Below are positions 6,814 to 14,962 of a stretch of 64,000 bases of DNA, one piece after another. The notes beneath the pieces are model-generated. The model was not told the origin of the DNA. It made no database searches and was given only the letters and a program-made list of their open reading frames with translations. The DNA lies in NCBI RefSeq assembly GCF_900102055.1, contig NZ_FNBA01000001.1, forward strand, positions 517,085-581,084, given 5' to 3'. This DNA comes from Ulvibacter litoralis (lineage in GTDB: Bacteria; Bacteroidota; Bacteroidia; Flavobacteriales; Flavobacteriaceae). Numbering within the stretch: the first letter of the stretch is position 1; each line of letters begins with the position of its first letter. Both the position numbers and the translations under genes were made by a program.

Positions 6814-7527
6814 ATGAAAACAATCACACACAAAGCAAACACACGAGGACATGCCAATCACGGTTGGTTAAACTCTCACCATACATTCAGTTTTGCAAAC
6901 TACCAAGATCCAGAACGCATGAATTTTGGAGCCTTACGCGTTCTAAACGACGATACAGTTTCTGGCGGAAATGGGTTTGGCGCACATCCGCACCAAAACA
7001 TGGAAATTATTTCCATTCCGTTGGAAGGCGATTTGCAACACATGGACAATATGGGCAACTCGACGGTTATTAAAGAAGGTGACGTGCAAATAATGAGCGC
7101 CGGAACCGGAATTACACACAGCGAATACAATAAAAACAAAGAGATTGCTGTAAAATTTCTTCAAATCTGGATGTTTCCGAATAAAGAAAATGTAAGCCCG
7201 AGATACGATCAAATTTCTACGGCTTCCATCGCAAAAGAGAATGAGTTTTATCAAATTCTGTCACCCAACAAAGACGATAGCGGAGTTTGGGCACATCAAG
7301 ACGCTTGGTTTCACTTGGGGAGTTTTGACAAAGACACCACAACCAACTACACCTTTAAAAAAGAAGGTAACGGACTTTACGTCTTCCTTTTAGAAGGCGA
7401 AATTGAAGTGGAAAATCAGAAACTCGAAAAAAGAGACGGCTTCGGAATTTGGGATACAAATTCGGTTGCTTTTACTACTTTTAGTGGCAGCAAAGTGTTG
7501 CTCATGGAAGTTCCTATGAATTTTTAA
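6814..7527 (+). CDS. Pirin family protein, YhhW-like (pirin 2 of 3)
   Basis: A 237-residue pirin most like the E. coli YhhW group, judging by length and by the start RGHANHGWLNSHHTFSFANY. Metal ligands are H58 and H60 (FGAHPHQNME), H102 and E104 (GITHSEYN). YhhW has quercetinase activity in vitro; the natural substrate is unclear. It lies 10 bases after pirin 1 and 11 bases before pirin 3, all on one strand, so a single transcript is likely. Confidence 0.9.
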   Translation: MKTITHKANTRGHANHGWLNSHHTFSFANYQDPERMNFGALRVLNDDTVSGGNGFGAHPHQNMEIISIPLEGDLQHMDNMGNSTVIKEGDVQIMSAGTGITHSEYNKNKEIAVKFLQIWMFPNKENVSPRYDQISTASIAKENEFYQILSPNKDDSGVWAHQDAWFHLGSFDKDTTTNYTFKKEGNGLYVFLLEGEIEVENQKLEKRDGFGIWDTNSVAFTTFSGSKVLLMEVPMNF

Positions 7528-7538
7528 ACTGAAATCCT

Positions 7539-8408
7539 ATGTCAAACATCAATACCATCGTACCCGAAAGAGCCGCCAATATTGGTAATTTTATGGTAGG
7601 ACGCTTGCTTCCATTTCGCCAAAAAAGAATGGTAGGCCCTTTTGCGTTTATCGACCATATGGGACCCGCAACATTATCCGAAACCGAACATCTGGACGTA
7701 GCACCACATCCGCACATCGGATTGTCTACGCTCACCTATCTTTTTGAAGGGCATATAATGCACCGAGACAGCATTGGTTCGGTGGTAGAAATCAGTCCAG
7801 GAGCCGTGAATTGGATGACAGCAGGAAAAGGGGTGGTACATTCAGAACGGACACCAGAACGCTTTCGAGGGGTGAAAAAGTCACTCCACGGACTTCAAAT
7901 TTGGGTGGCGCTTCCGAAACATTTAGAAGGGATGGAGCCTTCTTTTAGTCATGTTGAAAAAGAAGACATTCCCACTTGGCAACAAGACGGCGTTACTGTG
8001 AAACTGATTGCTGGAAAAGCATTCGGAAAAGAATCGCCAGTTCCCGTGCATAGCGACTTGTATTTTATAGAATTAAAAAGTGATATCCGACAAAAAGTTT
8101 CTATCGGTAAAGATCTTTTTGGAGAGAGTGGCTTGTACATTTTAGAAGGTGCCGTGCATAGCGAAGGCAACACCTATGAACCCAAACAACTTCTCGTTGC
8201 CAACGACAGTACGCTATGCGAATTTGAACTAGAAGCGAAAAGTACGGTGTATCTTTTTGGCGGCGAACCCTTTCCTGAAGAACGTTTTATTCATTGGAAT
8301 TTTGTGGCTTCAGAAAAAGAAATGATAGAAGAAGCGAGAAATAAGTGGATTGCACAAACCTTTCCGAAGGTTCCGGGCGAAACAGACTTTGTTCCATTAC
8401 CGCGTTAA
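7539..8408 (+). CDS. Pirin family protein (pirin 3 of 3)
   Basis: A 289-residue pirin with ligands H57 and H59 (VAPHPHIGLS), H101 and E103 (GVVHSERTPE). Both cupin halves are present (FIDHMGPAT near 38; SGLYILEGAVHSEGNTY in the second half). It is the last gene of the acetyltransferase-pirin-pirin-pirin run and converges on the SulP transporter gene, with no clear terminator in the 80 bases between. Substrate is unknown. Confidence 0.9.
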   Translation: MSNINTIVPERAANIGNFMVGRLLPFRQKRMVGPFAFIDHMGPATLSETEHLDVAPHPHIGLSTLTYLFEGHIMHRDSIGSVVEISPGAVNWMTAGKGVVHSERTPERFRGVKKSLHGLQIWVALPKHLEGMEPSFSHVEKEDIPTWQQDGVTVKLIAGKAFGKESPVPVHSDLYFIELKSDIRQKVSIGKDLFGESGLYILEGAVHSEGNTYEPKQLLVANDSTLCEFELEAKSTVYLFGGEPFPEERFIHWNFVASEKEMIEEARNKWIAQTFPKVPGETDFVPLPR

Positions 8409-8488
8409 TAAAAAACAGCCCCGTTATTTTAAAAATCATTTCCGATTTCAAAAACAAAAGAGCTGCCTTAACAAACTTCACAAAAAAA

Positions 8489-10165
8489 TTATACCATTGC
8501 CAACTCCTGTACTTTCAAAACATTAGATGGAATTTTCGTTCCATTTGTAACAACTGTTGGCGAAACAGGAGCTCCGTTATCAGACACTATAGAATTTACA
8601 TAAGTGATAGAATTTTCAATATTGTACTCCCTTCTGAAACCAATAAGTTCTACCGTAATATTACGTTCTGCAGCACCTTCATTTACAAAGTCTTTTATTA
8701 GCTGTAGCACATCATAATCTATATAAACTGTTGCAGAAGCATCCAACACAACTTTACTATTTTCTGGTAAATGAGCAAAAGTTTGCTTTATTGCTGCTTT
8801 ATTTAAAAATGATACTTCTTGTGCCAATTCCATTTGTATGGTCTCCCCTTTAGTATGCTTGTCTTTTTTAAAAAAATAAGCCAATTTTAAATTTCCTCGT
8901 AAAATAAAATAAACACTTACAGCCAAACCAATTCCAACTCCAACCAATAAGTCTGTAAATACAATAGCAACTACAGTTACTAAAAAAGGAATAAATTGAA
9001 ACTTTTTACTGTTATGCCACATATGAATAAATATTCGAGGGCTCGCTAACTTATATCCAACAACTAGTAATACCGCTGCAAGGGAAGCTAAAGGGATTTT
9101 ATTTAATAAAGACGGAATTGCTAAAACTGCTATCATCAAAAAGAAACCGTGGGAGATGGCCGCAATTTTAGTTCTACCTCCAGAATTCACATTTGCTGAA
9201 GTCCTAACAATTACAGATGTTACTGGAATCCCTCCAATTAAACAACTCAACATATTCCCAACACCTTGTGCTTTTAACTCTCTATTCGTATTTGTATATC
9301 TTTTTAACGGATCCATCTTATCTGCTGCCTCAATACACAATAAGGTTTCTATACTAGCAACAGCGGCTATAGTAAGCGCTACTACCCAAACGTCTATATT
9401 TACAATTTGCGAAAAGTCTGGCATACTAAATTGATTCCAAAATTGATTCATAGATTCTGGAATAGGGAGATTAACCAAATGCTCTTGACTTATCACCAAA
9501 GAAGAACCTGTTGCTTTTAAAGTTTCATTAATTGCAATACCAACTAATACCGCAATTAAAGCCCCTGGAATAGATTTTAATCGCATCAAAAAAGGGACTT
9601 TCTTAAATGCTATTAAAACCGTTAGCGAAGCCAAGACCACCAACAAGGCTCCTGGATGAATATAATTGATTGTATTTGCCAGAGTTACAAATATTTGATG
9701 CTGCCCATCAGCGTTGATAAAGAAGTAATCGCCTTCGTGCATTTCATCAAAACCCACTGCGTGCGGGAGCTGTGATAAAATTATAATGATTCCAATTGCT
9801 GCGAGCATCCCTTCAATAACGTTAGAAGGTAGGTAATTTGAAAGTACTCCAGCTTTAACAAACCCTAGCGTAATTTGGATTATCCCCGCCAAGAAACCAG
9901 CTAACAAAAAGGCTTCAAACGAACCTAAACTTGCTATAGCAGCCAACACAATCGCTGTTAACCCCGCTGCCGGTCCAGAAACACTTAATTGTGAACCACT
10001 AAGAGCCCCAACCACAATACCCGCTACCACACCTGAAATGATTCCAGAAAACAATGGGGCGCCACTCGCCAAAGCGATTCCTAAGCATAGTGGTAATGCG
10101 ACCAAGAAAACCACCAATCCTGACTTAATATCAGACTTTACATATTTTGTTGTGAAATTTTTCAT
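8489..10165 (-). CDS. SulP family anion transporter
   Basis: A 558-residue inner-membrane permease. About 10-12 hydrophobic segments fill residues 15-430, starting SGLVVFLVALPLCLGIALASG, with the family signature GPAAGLTAIV near residue 64. The C-terminal 120 residues are cytoplasmic and STAS-like (VVLDASATVYIDYDVLQLIKDF). SulP proteins carry sulfate, bicarbonate or other anions; the substrate cannot be read from sequence. It follows the universal-stress-like gene by 18 bases in one operon, directly downstream of a two-component system with which that operon shares direct-repeat motifs. Confidence 0.88.
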   Translation of the reverse strand: MKNFTTKYVKSDIKSGLVVFLVALPLCLGIALASGAPLFSGIISGVVAGIVVGALSGSQLSVSGPAAGLTAIVLAAIASLGSFEAFLLAGFLAGIIQITLGFVKAGVLSNYLPSNVIEGMLAAIGIIIILSQLPHAVGFDEMHEGDYFFINADGQHQIFVTLANTINYIHPGALLVVLASLTVLIAFKKVPFLMRLKSIPGALIAVLVGIAINETLKATGSSLVISQEHLVNLPIPESMNQFWNQFSMPDFSQIVNIDVWVVALTIAAVASIETLLCIEAADKMDPLKRYTNTNRELKAQGVGNMLSCLIGGIPVTSVIVRTSANVNSGGRTKIAAISHGFFLMIAVLAIPSLLNKIPLASLAAVLLVVGYKLASPRIFIHMWHNSKKFQFIPFLVTVVAIVFTDLLVGVGIGLAVSVYFILRGNLKLAYFFKKDKHTKGETIQMELAQEVSFLNKAAIKQTFAHLPENSKVVLDASATVYIDYDVLQLIKDFVNEGAAERNITVELIGFRREYNIENSITYVNSIVSDNGAPVSPTVVTNGTKIPSNVLKVQELAMV

Positions 10166-10183
10166 AGCTATTATTTTAAAATT

Positions 10184-10666
10184 TTATGAATTGAAAAGGC
10201 TTACAAGAGAAAACTTTCGCTGTGGTTCTTCATCAGTTACATCCAAAGAAACTTCAACAACGTTATTGACACACTTTTTTAAATACTTTGTGGTATCAAA
10301 CCATTTATGATTTGGACTATGAGAGAAGGCCCCTTTCGGAACAACAGCATCTTCTACATCTAATTGCTTCAAAAAATTCTGGAAAGAATAAGAGTTGATT
10401 CCTGTAAATAACTCAAAAGAAATAGCCTCAATATGGTTTTCGTGCTCAAGAATTAAGCGACGTTCATACGCTATAAATTCATTGCTTAACTGTTTGCGAA
10501 ATTGCTCTTTTGCTTTAAAGTGGGTAACCTCCCAACGAGTGTCTGGTAACTTATAACCCGCAATGAGAATAATTTCTAATTTGGTATTTGGAAAATTTAA
10601 AATAGCATACTCGACAAGCTGTAAAGACTCAACGGTAAAATCTGTAGGAATTAGTATCTTTTTCAT
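10184..10666 (-). CDS. Universal-stress-protein-like protein
   Basis: A 160-residue protein that begins MKKILIPTDFTVESLQLVEY, the first strand and helix of a UspA-like fold. The second half lacks the usual G-x2-G-x9-GS/T nucleotide-binding signature, so ATP binding is doubtful. It is co-directional with the SulP gene 18 bases downstream, and a regulatory partnership with the transporter is plausible. Three 11-base direct repeats lie 47 bases upstream of its start codon and probably control the pair. Confidence 0.6.
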   Translation of the reverse strand: MKKILIPTDFTVESLQLVEYAILNFPNTKLEIILIAGYKLPDTRWEVTHFKAKEQFRKQLSNEFIAYERRLILEHENHIEAISFELFTGINSYSFQNFLKQLDVEDAVVPKGAFSHSPNHKWFDTTKYLKKCVNNVVEVSLDVTDEEPQRKFSLVSLFNS

Positions 10667-10712
10667 AGTTTTTAACTTTTAACCAAACTTAATTGGCAAA
10701 AGTTAAAACAGA

Positions 10713-10745
10713 ATAAGAATGAAATTAAAATGAGATTAGAATGCT
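10713..10745. promoter_or_regulatory. Three 11-bp direct repeats upstream of the Usp-SulP operon
   Basis: ATAAGAATGAA, ATTAAAATGAG and ATTAGAATGCT follow each other without gaps. A fixed 11-base period is typical of OmpR/PhoB-family operators, where monomers bind on one face of the helix. Similar units lie at 12900-12921 upstream of the response-regulator gene, in the same orientation relative to the downstream gene. Confidence 0.6.
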
Positions 10746-10760
10746 AATACCCCTCTAAAA

Positions 10761-12134
10761 TTAGAGGTGCTTTTTGTTTTTTAACTTAATTTTAACTATT
10801 GTACCCCTATTTTCTTGGGAGTAAACTCGAATTTCTCCAGAATGCATTTTTATGATTCGATACGCCAAAGGAAGTCCAAAACCAAAACCTTCAATCCCTC
10901 TTACATTAGAAGCTCTGAAAAATGGTTCAAAAATATTTTTCAATTCGTCTTCAGGAATTCCCACTCCCTCATCTTTTATAGTGAGTAAAATATGATCGGA
11001 ATCTGATACAATTTTTAAGGTTACTTTTTTCTCTTCTGAAAACTTACAGCCATTTTCCAAGATATTACTCAACGCAACATTCAGAAGTGACTCACTTCCT
11101 AAAAGGGTAATGCAATTTTCATTTTCAGGCAGTCCTTCAAAATCTAAAATAATTTTATTATCAGGAATAGACACATCGAGGTTCTTCTTGATATCCAATA
11201 CCAATTCATCAATCCGTAAAGCTTCAATCACCAACCCCTTAGAGTCAAAGTCTGTTTTCGCAAGCTTCAGAAGTCCGTTTACTAAAAAATCGAGTCTCGC
11301 CGCCTCTAATTCGATGTTTTTCAGTGTTGAAAGATAATCTTCTACACTTCGTTCTTTATTGAGCGCAATTTCGGTCTGACCTAAAATAGCTGTTAAAGGA
11401 TTCCGAAGTTCATGCGATGCATTATTAATAAAATTACTCTGCAAGTCGAACGAGATTTGCAATCGATCTAGCATATTGTTAAACGTGCGTGATAAATCTG
11501 CCAACTCATCCTTTCCATGAGTCGTGTCCAACCGAAGTGATAGGTTTTCAGCACGTATTGAGTTCACCTCTTCTATAATTCTTAAAATCGGACTTAAGGC
11601 TTGCTTCGCGAAATAATGCCCTAAAAAGAATATAAAAATAATACTCACAAAAAAGGCTGCGATGAGGATGTTTCGCAGGTTGTCTAGCTTTCCAAATCCG
11701 TACAAATCTGTAGCTGAAAGCACCACTATAAAATCTCCTTTATCATCATGATACAACAATCCTGTATAGTAATACTGATCTTGCTTTAGTTCGGCATATT
11801 TTTTTGTAAATATTTTTTTATAAAAACGTTCAGGCAAAGTAGTATCTAAAGCCACCAAAGGCTTTTTTCGCTTCGCATCTACAGGGTAGATAACTTCCTT
11901 TTCGTTGGGCAAAGTTTGTAAGTGACGAAGCCTTATATCTTCATAAATATCAACATTCAAATCACCTTCATCCAAATACGCTTGTGCGGCAATAGTAGCT
12001 CTCTGACTTAACCGTAAATAAAATTCTCGTTCGGTATATTCTTTCGAAAAATAATAAATAAAGATAAAAATACCTGTTAAAAACAAGCTCGTTAAAACAA
12101 CGAAAATAGATGTAATTTTTGTCCGTAATTGCAT
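10761..12134 (-). CDS. Sensor histidine kinase
   Basis: A 457-residue membrane kinase: transmembrane segment 1 at about 8-30, a periplasmic domain of about 120 residues, transmembrane segment 2 at about 154-176, HAMP at about 177-229, the H-box with phospho-accepting His241 (NNASHELRNPLT), and an HATPase domain with N-box NILENGCKF and DEGVGIPEDELKNIF. Layout matches CusS/RprX-like kinases. It lies 8 bases downstream of its response-regulator gene. The sensed signal is unknown; the adjacent SulP operon suggests an ion-related cue. Confidence 0.92.
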   Translation of the reverse strand: MQLRTKITSIFVVLTSLFLTGIFIFIYYFSKEYTEREFYLRLSQRATIAAQAYLDEGDLNVDIYEDIRLRHLQTLPNEKEVIYPVDAKRKKPLVALDTTLPERFYKKIFTKKYAELKQDQYYYTGLLYHDDKGDFIVVLSATDLYGFGKLDNLRNILIAAFFVSIIFIFFLGHYFAKQALSPILRIIEEVNSIRAENLSLRLDTTHGKDELADLSRTFNNMLDRLQISFDLQSNFINNASHELRNPLTAILGQTEIALNKERSVEDYLSTLKNIELEAARLDFLVNGLLKLAKTDFDSKGLVIEALRIDELVLDIKKNLDVSIPDNKIILDFEGLPENENCITLLGSESLLNVALSNILENGCKFSEEKKVTLKIVSDSDHILLTIKDEGVGIPEDELKNIFEPFFRASNVRGIEGFGFGLPLAYRIIKMHSGEIRVYSQENRGTIVKIKLKNKKHL

Positions 12135-12142
12135 AGAATAGC

Positions 12143-12862
12143 TTATTCTTCTTTCAATACATACCCCATACCAATAACGGTGTGAATTAGCTTGTTATCG
12201 TACTGCTTATCTATTTTATTTCTTAAATAGTTCACATACACATCGACAACATTGGTCCCTAGATTAAAATTGATATCCCACACATTCTCCAAAATATCCA
12301 TTCTACTTAACACCTTATTCCTGTTTTTTAATAAATATTCCAGCAATCGAAATTCGGTAGAGGTTAATTTTACTTCACTCCCAGCACGCTTCACTTGTTT
12401 TGCATCCCCATCCAATTCTAAATCGGCCAATGTCAATAGTTGTTCTTCATTTACAGGAACCCCAATCGTTCGGGTACGAGCTCTAATTCTAGCTAACAAT
12501 TCCTTAAACTTAAAAGGTTTCAGCAGGTAATCGTCTGCACCTGCATCCAGTCCCTTTACAATATTCTCGGTTGTTCCTAAAGCGGTAAGCATGATGATGG
12601 GAAGTGTAGCATAGCCCAAATTTCGTATTTTTTTGGCAACCTCTCTTCCATCCATTCCTGGCAATATAATGTCGAGCACTACCAAATCTATTTCTTTTTG
12701 CTTCAGTAACTCCAAGCCGTTTGCACCATCGTATGCCACAAATACCTTATACCCTGATTCTTGCAGTCCTTGGCTTATAAATGCCGCCACATTGGGTTCA
12801 TCTTCTATGACTAATATTTGTTTTACGATAGTAGTAGGCTTTAAAATATGGGAAACACACAA
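12143..12862 (-). CDS. OmpR-family response regulator
   Basis: About 239 residues: receiver domain with the acidic pair E20/D21, phospho-acceptor D64 (LVVLDIILPGMDG) and Lys in LLKPFKFKEL, then a winged-helix DNA-binding domain (TSTEFRLLEYLLKNRNKVLS, DVYVNYLRNKID). The first 12 residues are longer than usual for the family and no internal ATG gives a canonical start, so the exact start is uncertain. Two 11-base direct repeats 38 bases upstream resemble those before the Usp-SulP operon, which suggests autoregulation and control of that operon. Confidence 0.92.
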   Translation of the reverse strand: MCVSHILKPTTIVKQILVIEDEPNVAAFISQGLQESGYKVFVAYDGANGLELLKQKEIDLVVLDIILPGMDGREVAKKIRNLGYATLPIIMLTALGTTENIVKGLDAGADDYLLKPFKFKELLARIRARTRTIGVPVNEEQLLTLADLELDGDAKQVKRAGSEVKLTSTEFRLLEYLLKNRNKVLSRMDILENVWDINFNLGTNVVDVYVNYLRNKIDKQYDNKLIHTVIGMGYVLKEE

Positions 12863-12899
12863 AGATACCTATTTACTAAAAAATACATTTTAGCACCAC

Positions 12900-12921
12900 G
12901 TTAGAATTGCATTAGAATTTC
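12900..12921. promoter_or_regulatory. Two 11-bp direct repeats upstream of the response regulator
   Basis: GTTAGAATTGC and ATTAGAATTTC are adjacent 11-base units sharing TTAGAAT. They match the ATTAGAATGCT unit at 10735-10745 in core and orientation and lie at a similar distance from the start codon. Confidence 0.55.
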
Positions 12922-12956
12922 AATATTTAAAAAACTTAAAACATGACACAATTAGA

Positions 12957-13553
12957 TTAATACGGCTTAAAATTTTTGGCCGCCAATTCTTTGCGCACCC
13001 GACTTAAGCTTTCGGGCGTCATTCCCAAATACGAAGCAATCATCCATTGCGGAACACGAAGCAACAAATCTGGATATTGGGTAATAAACGTGAGGTATCT
13101 TTTTTCTGCCGAAGCGCTTAGCAACAAATTAATGCGTTTTTGCAACTGCCGAATGTGATTGTGCAACAGTTTTTTATTAAACTGCCGAAAGGTTTCACTC
13201 ATTTCTGAAGCCTTGTTGATAAAATCGTCATTTACAAACACCGCTTCGGTATCTTCAATGGCTTCAATACTAAAATAGGCAGGATCGTTAAAATAAATAC
13301 TCCCGCGATCGCCTGTAAACCAATTTTCGGGTGCAAACTGAACAATGTGCTCCTTCCCCGCTTCATCGAGCGTATAGGTTCGTAACAAGCCTTTTTCCAC
13401 AAAAATCGTATCGCGACAAATGTCACCTTCTTTCAACAACCGCTCCCCCTTTTTAAAACTTCCCGCTTTCAAAAAAGGCTCCAAGGCAGCAACCTCAGTA
13501 AGAGTGAGACCGCCGTTTTCCACGAGATAGGATGTGATATTTTTAATAGGCAT
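12957..13553 (-). CDS. Crp/Fnr family transcriptional regulator
   Basis: A 198-residue regulator with a cyclic-nucleotide-binding-like beta-barrel (KKGERLLKEGD, FVEKGLLRTYTLDEAGKEHI) and a C-terminal region ending in a reduced winged helix (VPQWMIASYLGMTPESLSRV). No Fnr-type cysteine cluster is present, so it is not an oxygen sensor of the Fnr kind. Bacteroidota have many such single-gene regulators; ligand and targets are unknown. Its 5' side carries an intergenic hairpin element (13576-13657). Confidence 0.88.
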   Translation of the reverse strand: MPIKNITSYLVENGGLTLTEVAALEPFLKAGSFKKGERLLKEGDICRDTIFVEKGLLRTYTLDEAGKEHIVQFAPENWFTGDRGSIYFNDPAYFSIEAIEDTEAVFVNDDFINKASEMSETFRQFNKKLLHNHIRQLQKRINLLLSASAEKRYLTFITQYPDLLLRVPQWMIASYLGMTPESLSRVRKELAAKNFKPY

Positions 13554-13575
13554 TGTGCTGTATTAGTTGTTTTTT

Positions 13576-13657
13576 GAAGCTATTTCCTGCTTTCCGCTCC
13601 AATCTTTTTAGTCATGCTTCCTAAAAAGGATTTCCACTGCAATCAGGGCTAGGGCTT
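13576..13657 (-). repeat. Intergenic hairpin element, divergent copy D
   Basis: On the minus strand the flank GATTGCAGTGGAAATCC leads into TTTTTAG-gaagcatga-CTAAAAA, then GATTGGAGCGGAAAGCAGG. The order of flank, hairpin and AAAGC-containing flank matches the elements at 5451, 18165 and 30175, with different hairpin sequence. It fills almost the whole gap between the Crp/Fnr gene and the DUF4919-like gene. Confidence 0.5.
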
Positions 13658-13663
13658 GGAAGT

Positions 13664-14347
13664 TTATTTTTTAAGTTTAGCTGACATTGAATTTAAACAA
13701 GGACTCACGTCAAAATACAACCCTTCCAACCCTGCATCATTCTCAGCAACGGTTAAGTAATCGTAATGTTCAATTAACTGTTGCATGCCTCCAAAATCAA
13801 GACCGACAATTTGTATCAAATCATATTCATGCGCCGTGTAAATCACATAAAACGAATCTTCCTTAGAAGTCCCATCACCTGAACTTATTAATGCATCCAC
13901 AATCATATCACGGCGGCGAATTGTTTTATCGTAATTCTCTCGATCCCTTAATTGCTCATACACATATAACTGACGGTTATAAGACCGTAAATCAAATGGA
14001 TTTGTTTTTAAAATGGTTTCTGAAAACTGAAGTACATTCGTTAAATCGTCAGGGCTCAGTGTTTCTTTTTGCATGATAACACGTAGCGTATCATTCAATT
14101 TTGAGCGAGAATAGGGCGAATAGTTCTCGTTAAAGGAATAACCATAATACAAATGCCTTTTTTCCTCCAACGTTAAGGTTGTATCTGCTTCCACAAAGCG
14201 CCCCATCAAGGTTTCATAAAATAGCCCCGAATTTTTATTTTCTATGTTTTTCTTAATAACGCTGTAGTCGGGTTTTTCAAACTCCCAATTTTGAGCATAT
14301 CCCAAAAAACTGACAACTAAAAATGACACTAGTAGTAGATGTTTCAT
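13664..14347 (-). CDS. Exported DUF4919-like protein
   Basis: A 227-residue protein with a Sec signal peptide (MKHLLLVSFLVVSFLGYAQ) and cleavage likely after Gly-Tyr-Ala. The mature sequence has the segment ADTTLTLEEKRHLYYGYSFN and a helical middle that fits the DUF4919 family of Bacteroidota; there is no known function. It is the last chromosomal-type gene before the restriction island. The family call is from memory of the motif and moderately sure; that it is a real exported protein is well supported by the signal peptide. Confidence 0.72.
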   Translation of the reverse strand: MKHLLLVSFLVVSFLGYAQNWEFEKPDYSVIKKNIENKNSGLFYETLMGRFVEADTTLTLEEKRHLYYGYSFNENYSPYSRSKLNDTLRVIMQKETLSPDDLTNVLQFSETILKTNPFDLRSYNRQLYVYEQLRDRENYDKTIRRRDMIVDALISSGDGTSKEDSFYVIYTAHEYDLIQIVGLDFGGMQQLIEHYDYLTVAENDAGLEGLYFDVSPCLNSMSAKLKK

Positions 14348-14356
14348 GTGGTGGTG

Positions 14357-14632
14357 TTATTTTAAATAAATTTCGTCTCTTATGTAACTCGCATTTAGCC
14401 AAAAACAATGTTTAGTATATTCCTTTACTCCTGTTAACTTATCCGTAAGAGGTAATTTATAAGTATCATCAGCATTTCTTGTATGTGGCCTAACGTGACT
14501 TATTCTGTTTTCTGTTTTTTTGGGAAAATAGATTTGTCTTAAAATATTGGCTTTTCTTCCTATGATTTTTTTGACTGAGTATGAGCATAATTTATAAAAA
14601 TAAGAAAATTTAATATTAATTATGATACACAT
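14357..14632 (-). pseudogene. Truncated restriction-endonuclease-like remnant (C-terminal part)
   Basis: An open frame of 91 codons. Its second half, with SHVRPHTRNADDTYKLP and TKHCFWLNASYI, looks like the C-terminal end of MutH/Sau3AI-like restriction endonucleases (HVRP...N-x-D...FWLN pattern). The first 30 or so codons do not extend into a full enzyme; the frame ends at the palindrome before the XRE gene. So it is probably the remains of a larger nuclease gene cut off when the XRE-McrBC cassette arrived, or the reverse. Family recognition is tentative; a short functional protein cannot be excluded. Confidence 0.4.
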
Positions 14633-14656
14633 TGTATGTTGACTAAAGCATACAAT
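14631..14656. promoter_or_regulatory. Palindromic operator before the XRE regulator
   Basis: ATTGTATG and CATACAAT form a perfect 8-bp inverted repeat separated by 10 bases. It ends 17 bases before the XRE gene start and touches the start of the divergent remnant. XRE dimers bind such palindromes; controller proteins of restriction systems regulate themselves this way. Confidence 0.6.
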
Positions 14657-14673
14657 AAGTATAGTTTTAATAA

Positions 14674-14937
14674 ATGATTAATAAATTTCTTTTACAAGAA
14701 TTTGGTAACAGAATTCGGGAATTAAGAACTCAAGAAAACTTGAGTCAAGAACAACTTTCTTATAAAACAGGATTTCACAGAACTTATATAGGAATGATAG
14801 AAAGAGGTGAAAGAAATATTTCACTTACTAATATGGCTATTTTTTCTAAAGCCTTCAATTTAACACTTGACGAACTATTAAAATTTGATAACGCAAAAGA
14901 ATTACTTAAAAAGTATAAATTAAAAACTGAAGATTAA
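14674..14937 (+). CDS. XRE-family transcriptional regulator (restriction controller-like)
   Basis: An 87-residue protein that is almost entirely one helix-turn-helix domain: FGNRIRELRTQENLSQEQLS, then YKTGFHRTYIGMIERGERNI and LDELLKFDN. The RTYIGMIERGERN recognition segment is the pattern of C (controller) proteins and small XRE repressors linked to restriction systems. It lies 25 bases before mcrB on the same strand, with a perfect palindrome directly upstream, so it probably autoregulates and times expression of McrBC. AT-rich codon use matches the McrBC genes rather than the housekeeping flanks. Confidence 0.85.
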   Translation: MINKFLLQEFGNRIRELRTQENLSQEQLSYKTGFHRTYIGMIERGERNISLTNMAIFSKAFNLTLDELLKFDNAKELLKKYKLKTED

Positions 14938-14962
14938 GTTTTCAATAGTCAAGCATTTTAAA

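Noticed and set aside
10752..10767. CCTCTAA/TTAGAGG palindrome at the kinase stop as a terminator
   Set aside because: It has no T-run in the direction of transcription of the kinase; the plus-strand T-run faces no gene.
12136..12142. Missing start for the response regulator as a sign of frameshift
   Set aside because: The frame is intact through the receiver domain; only the exact start is unclear.
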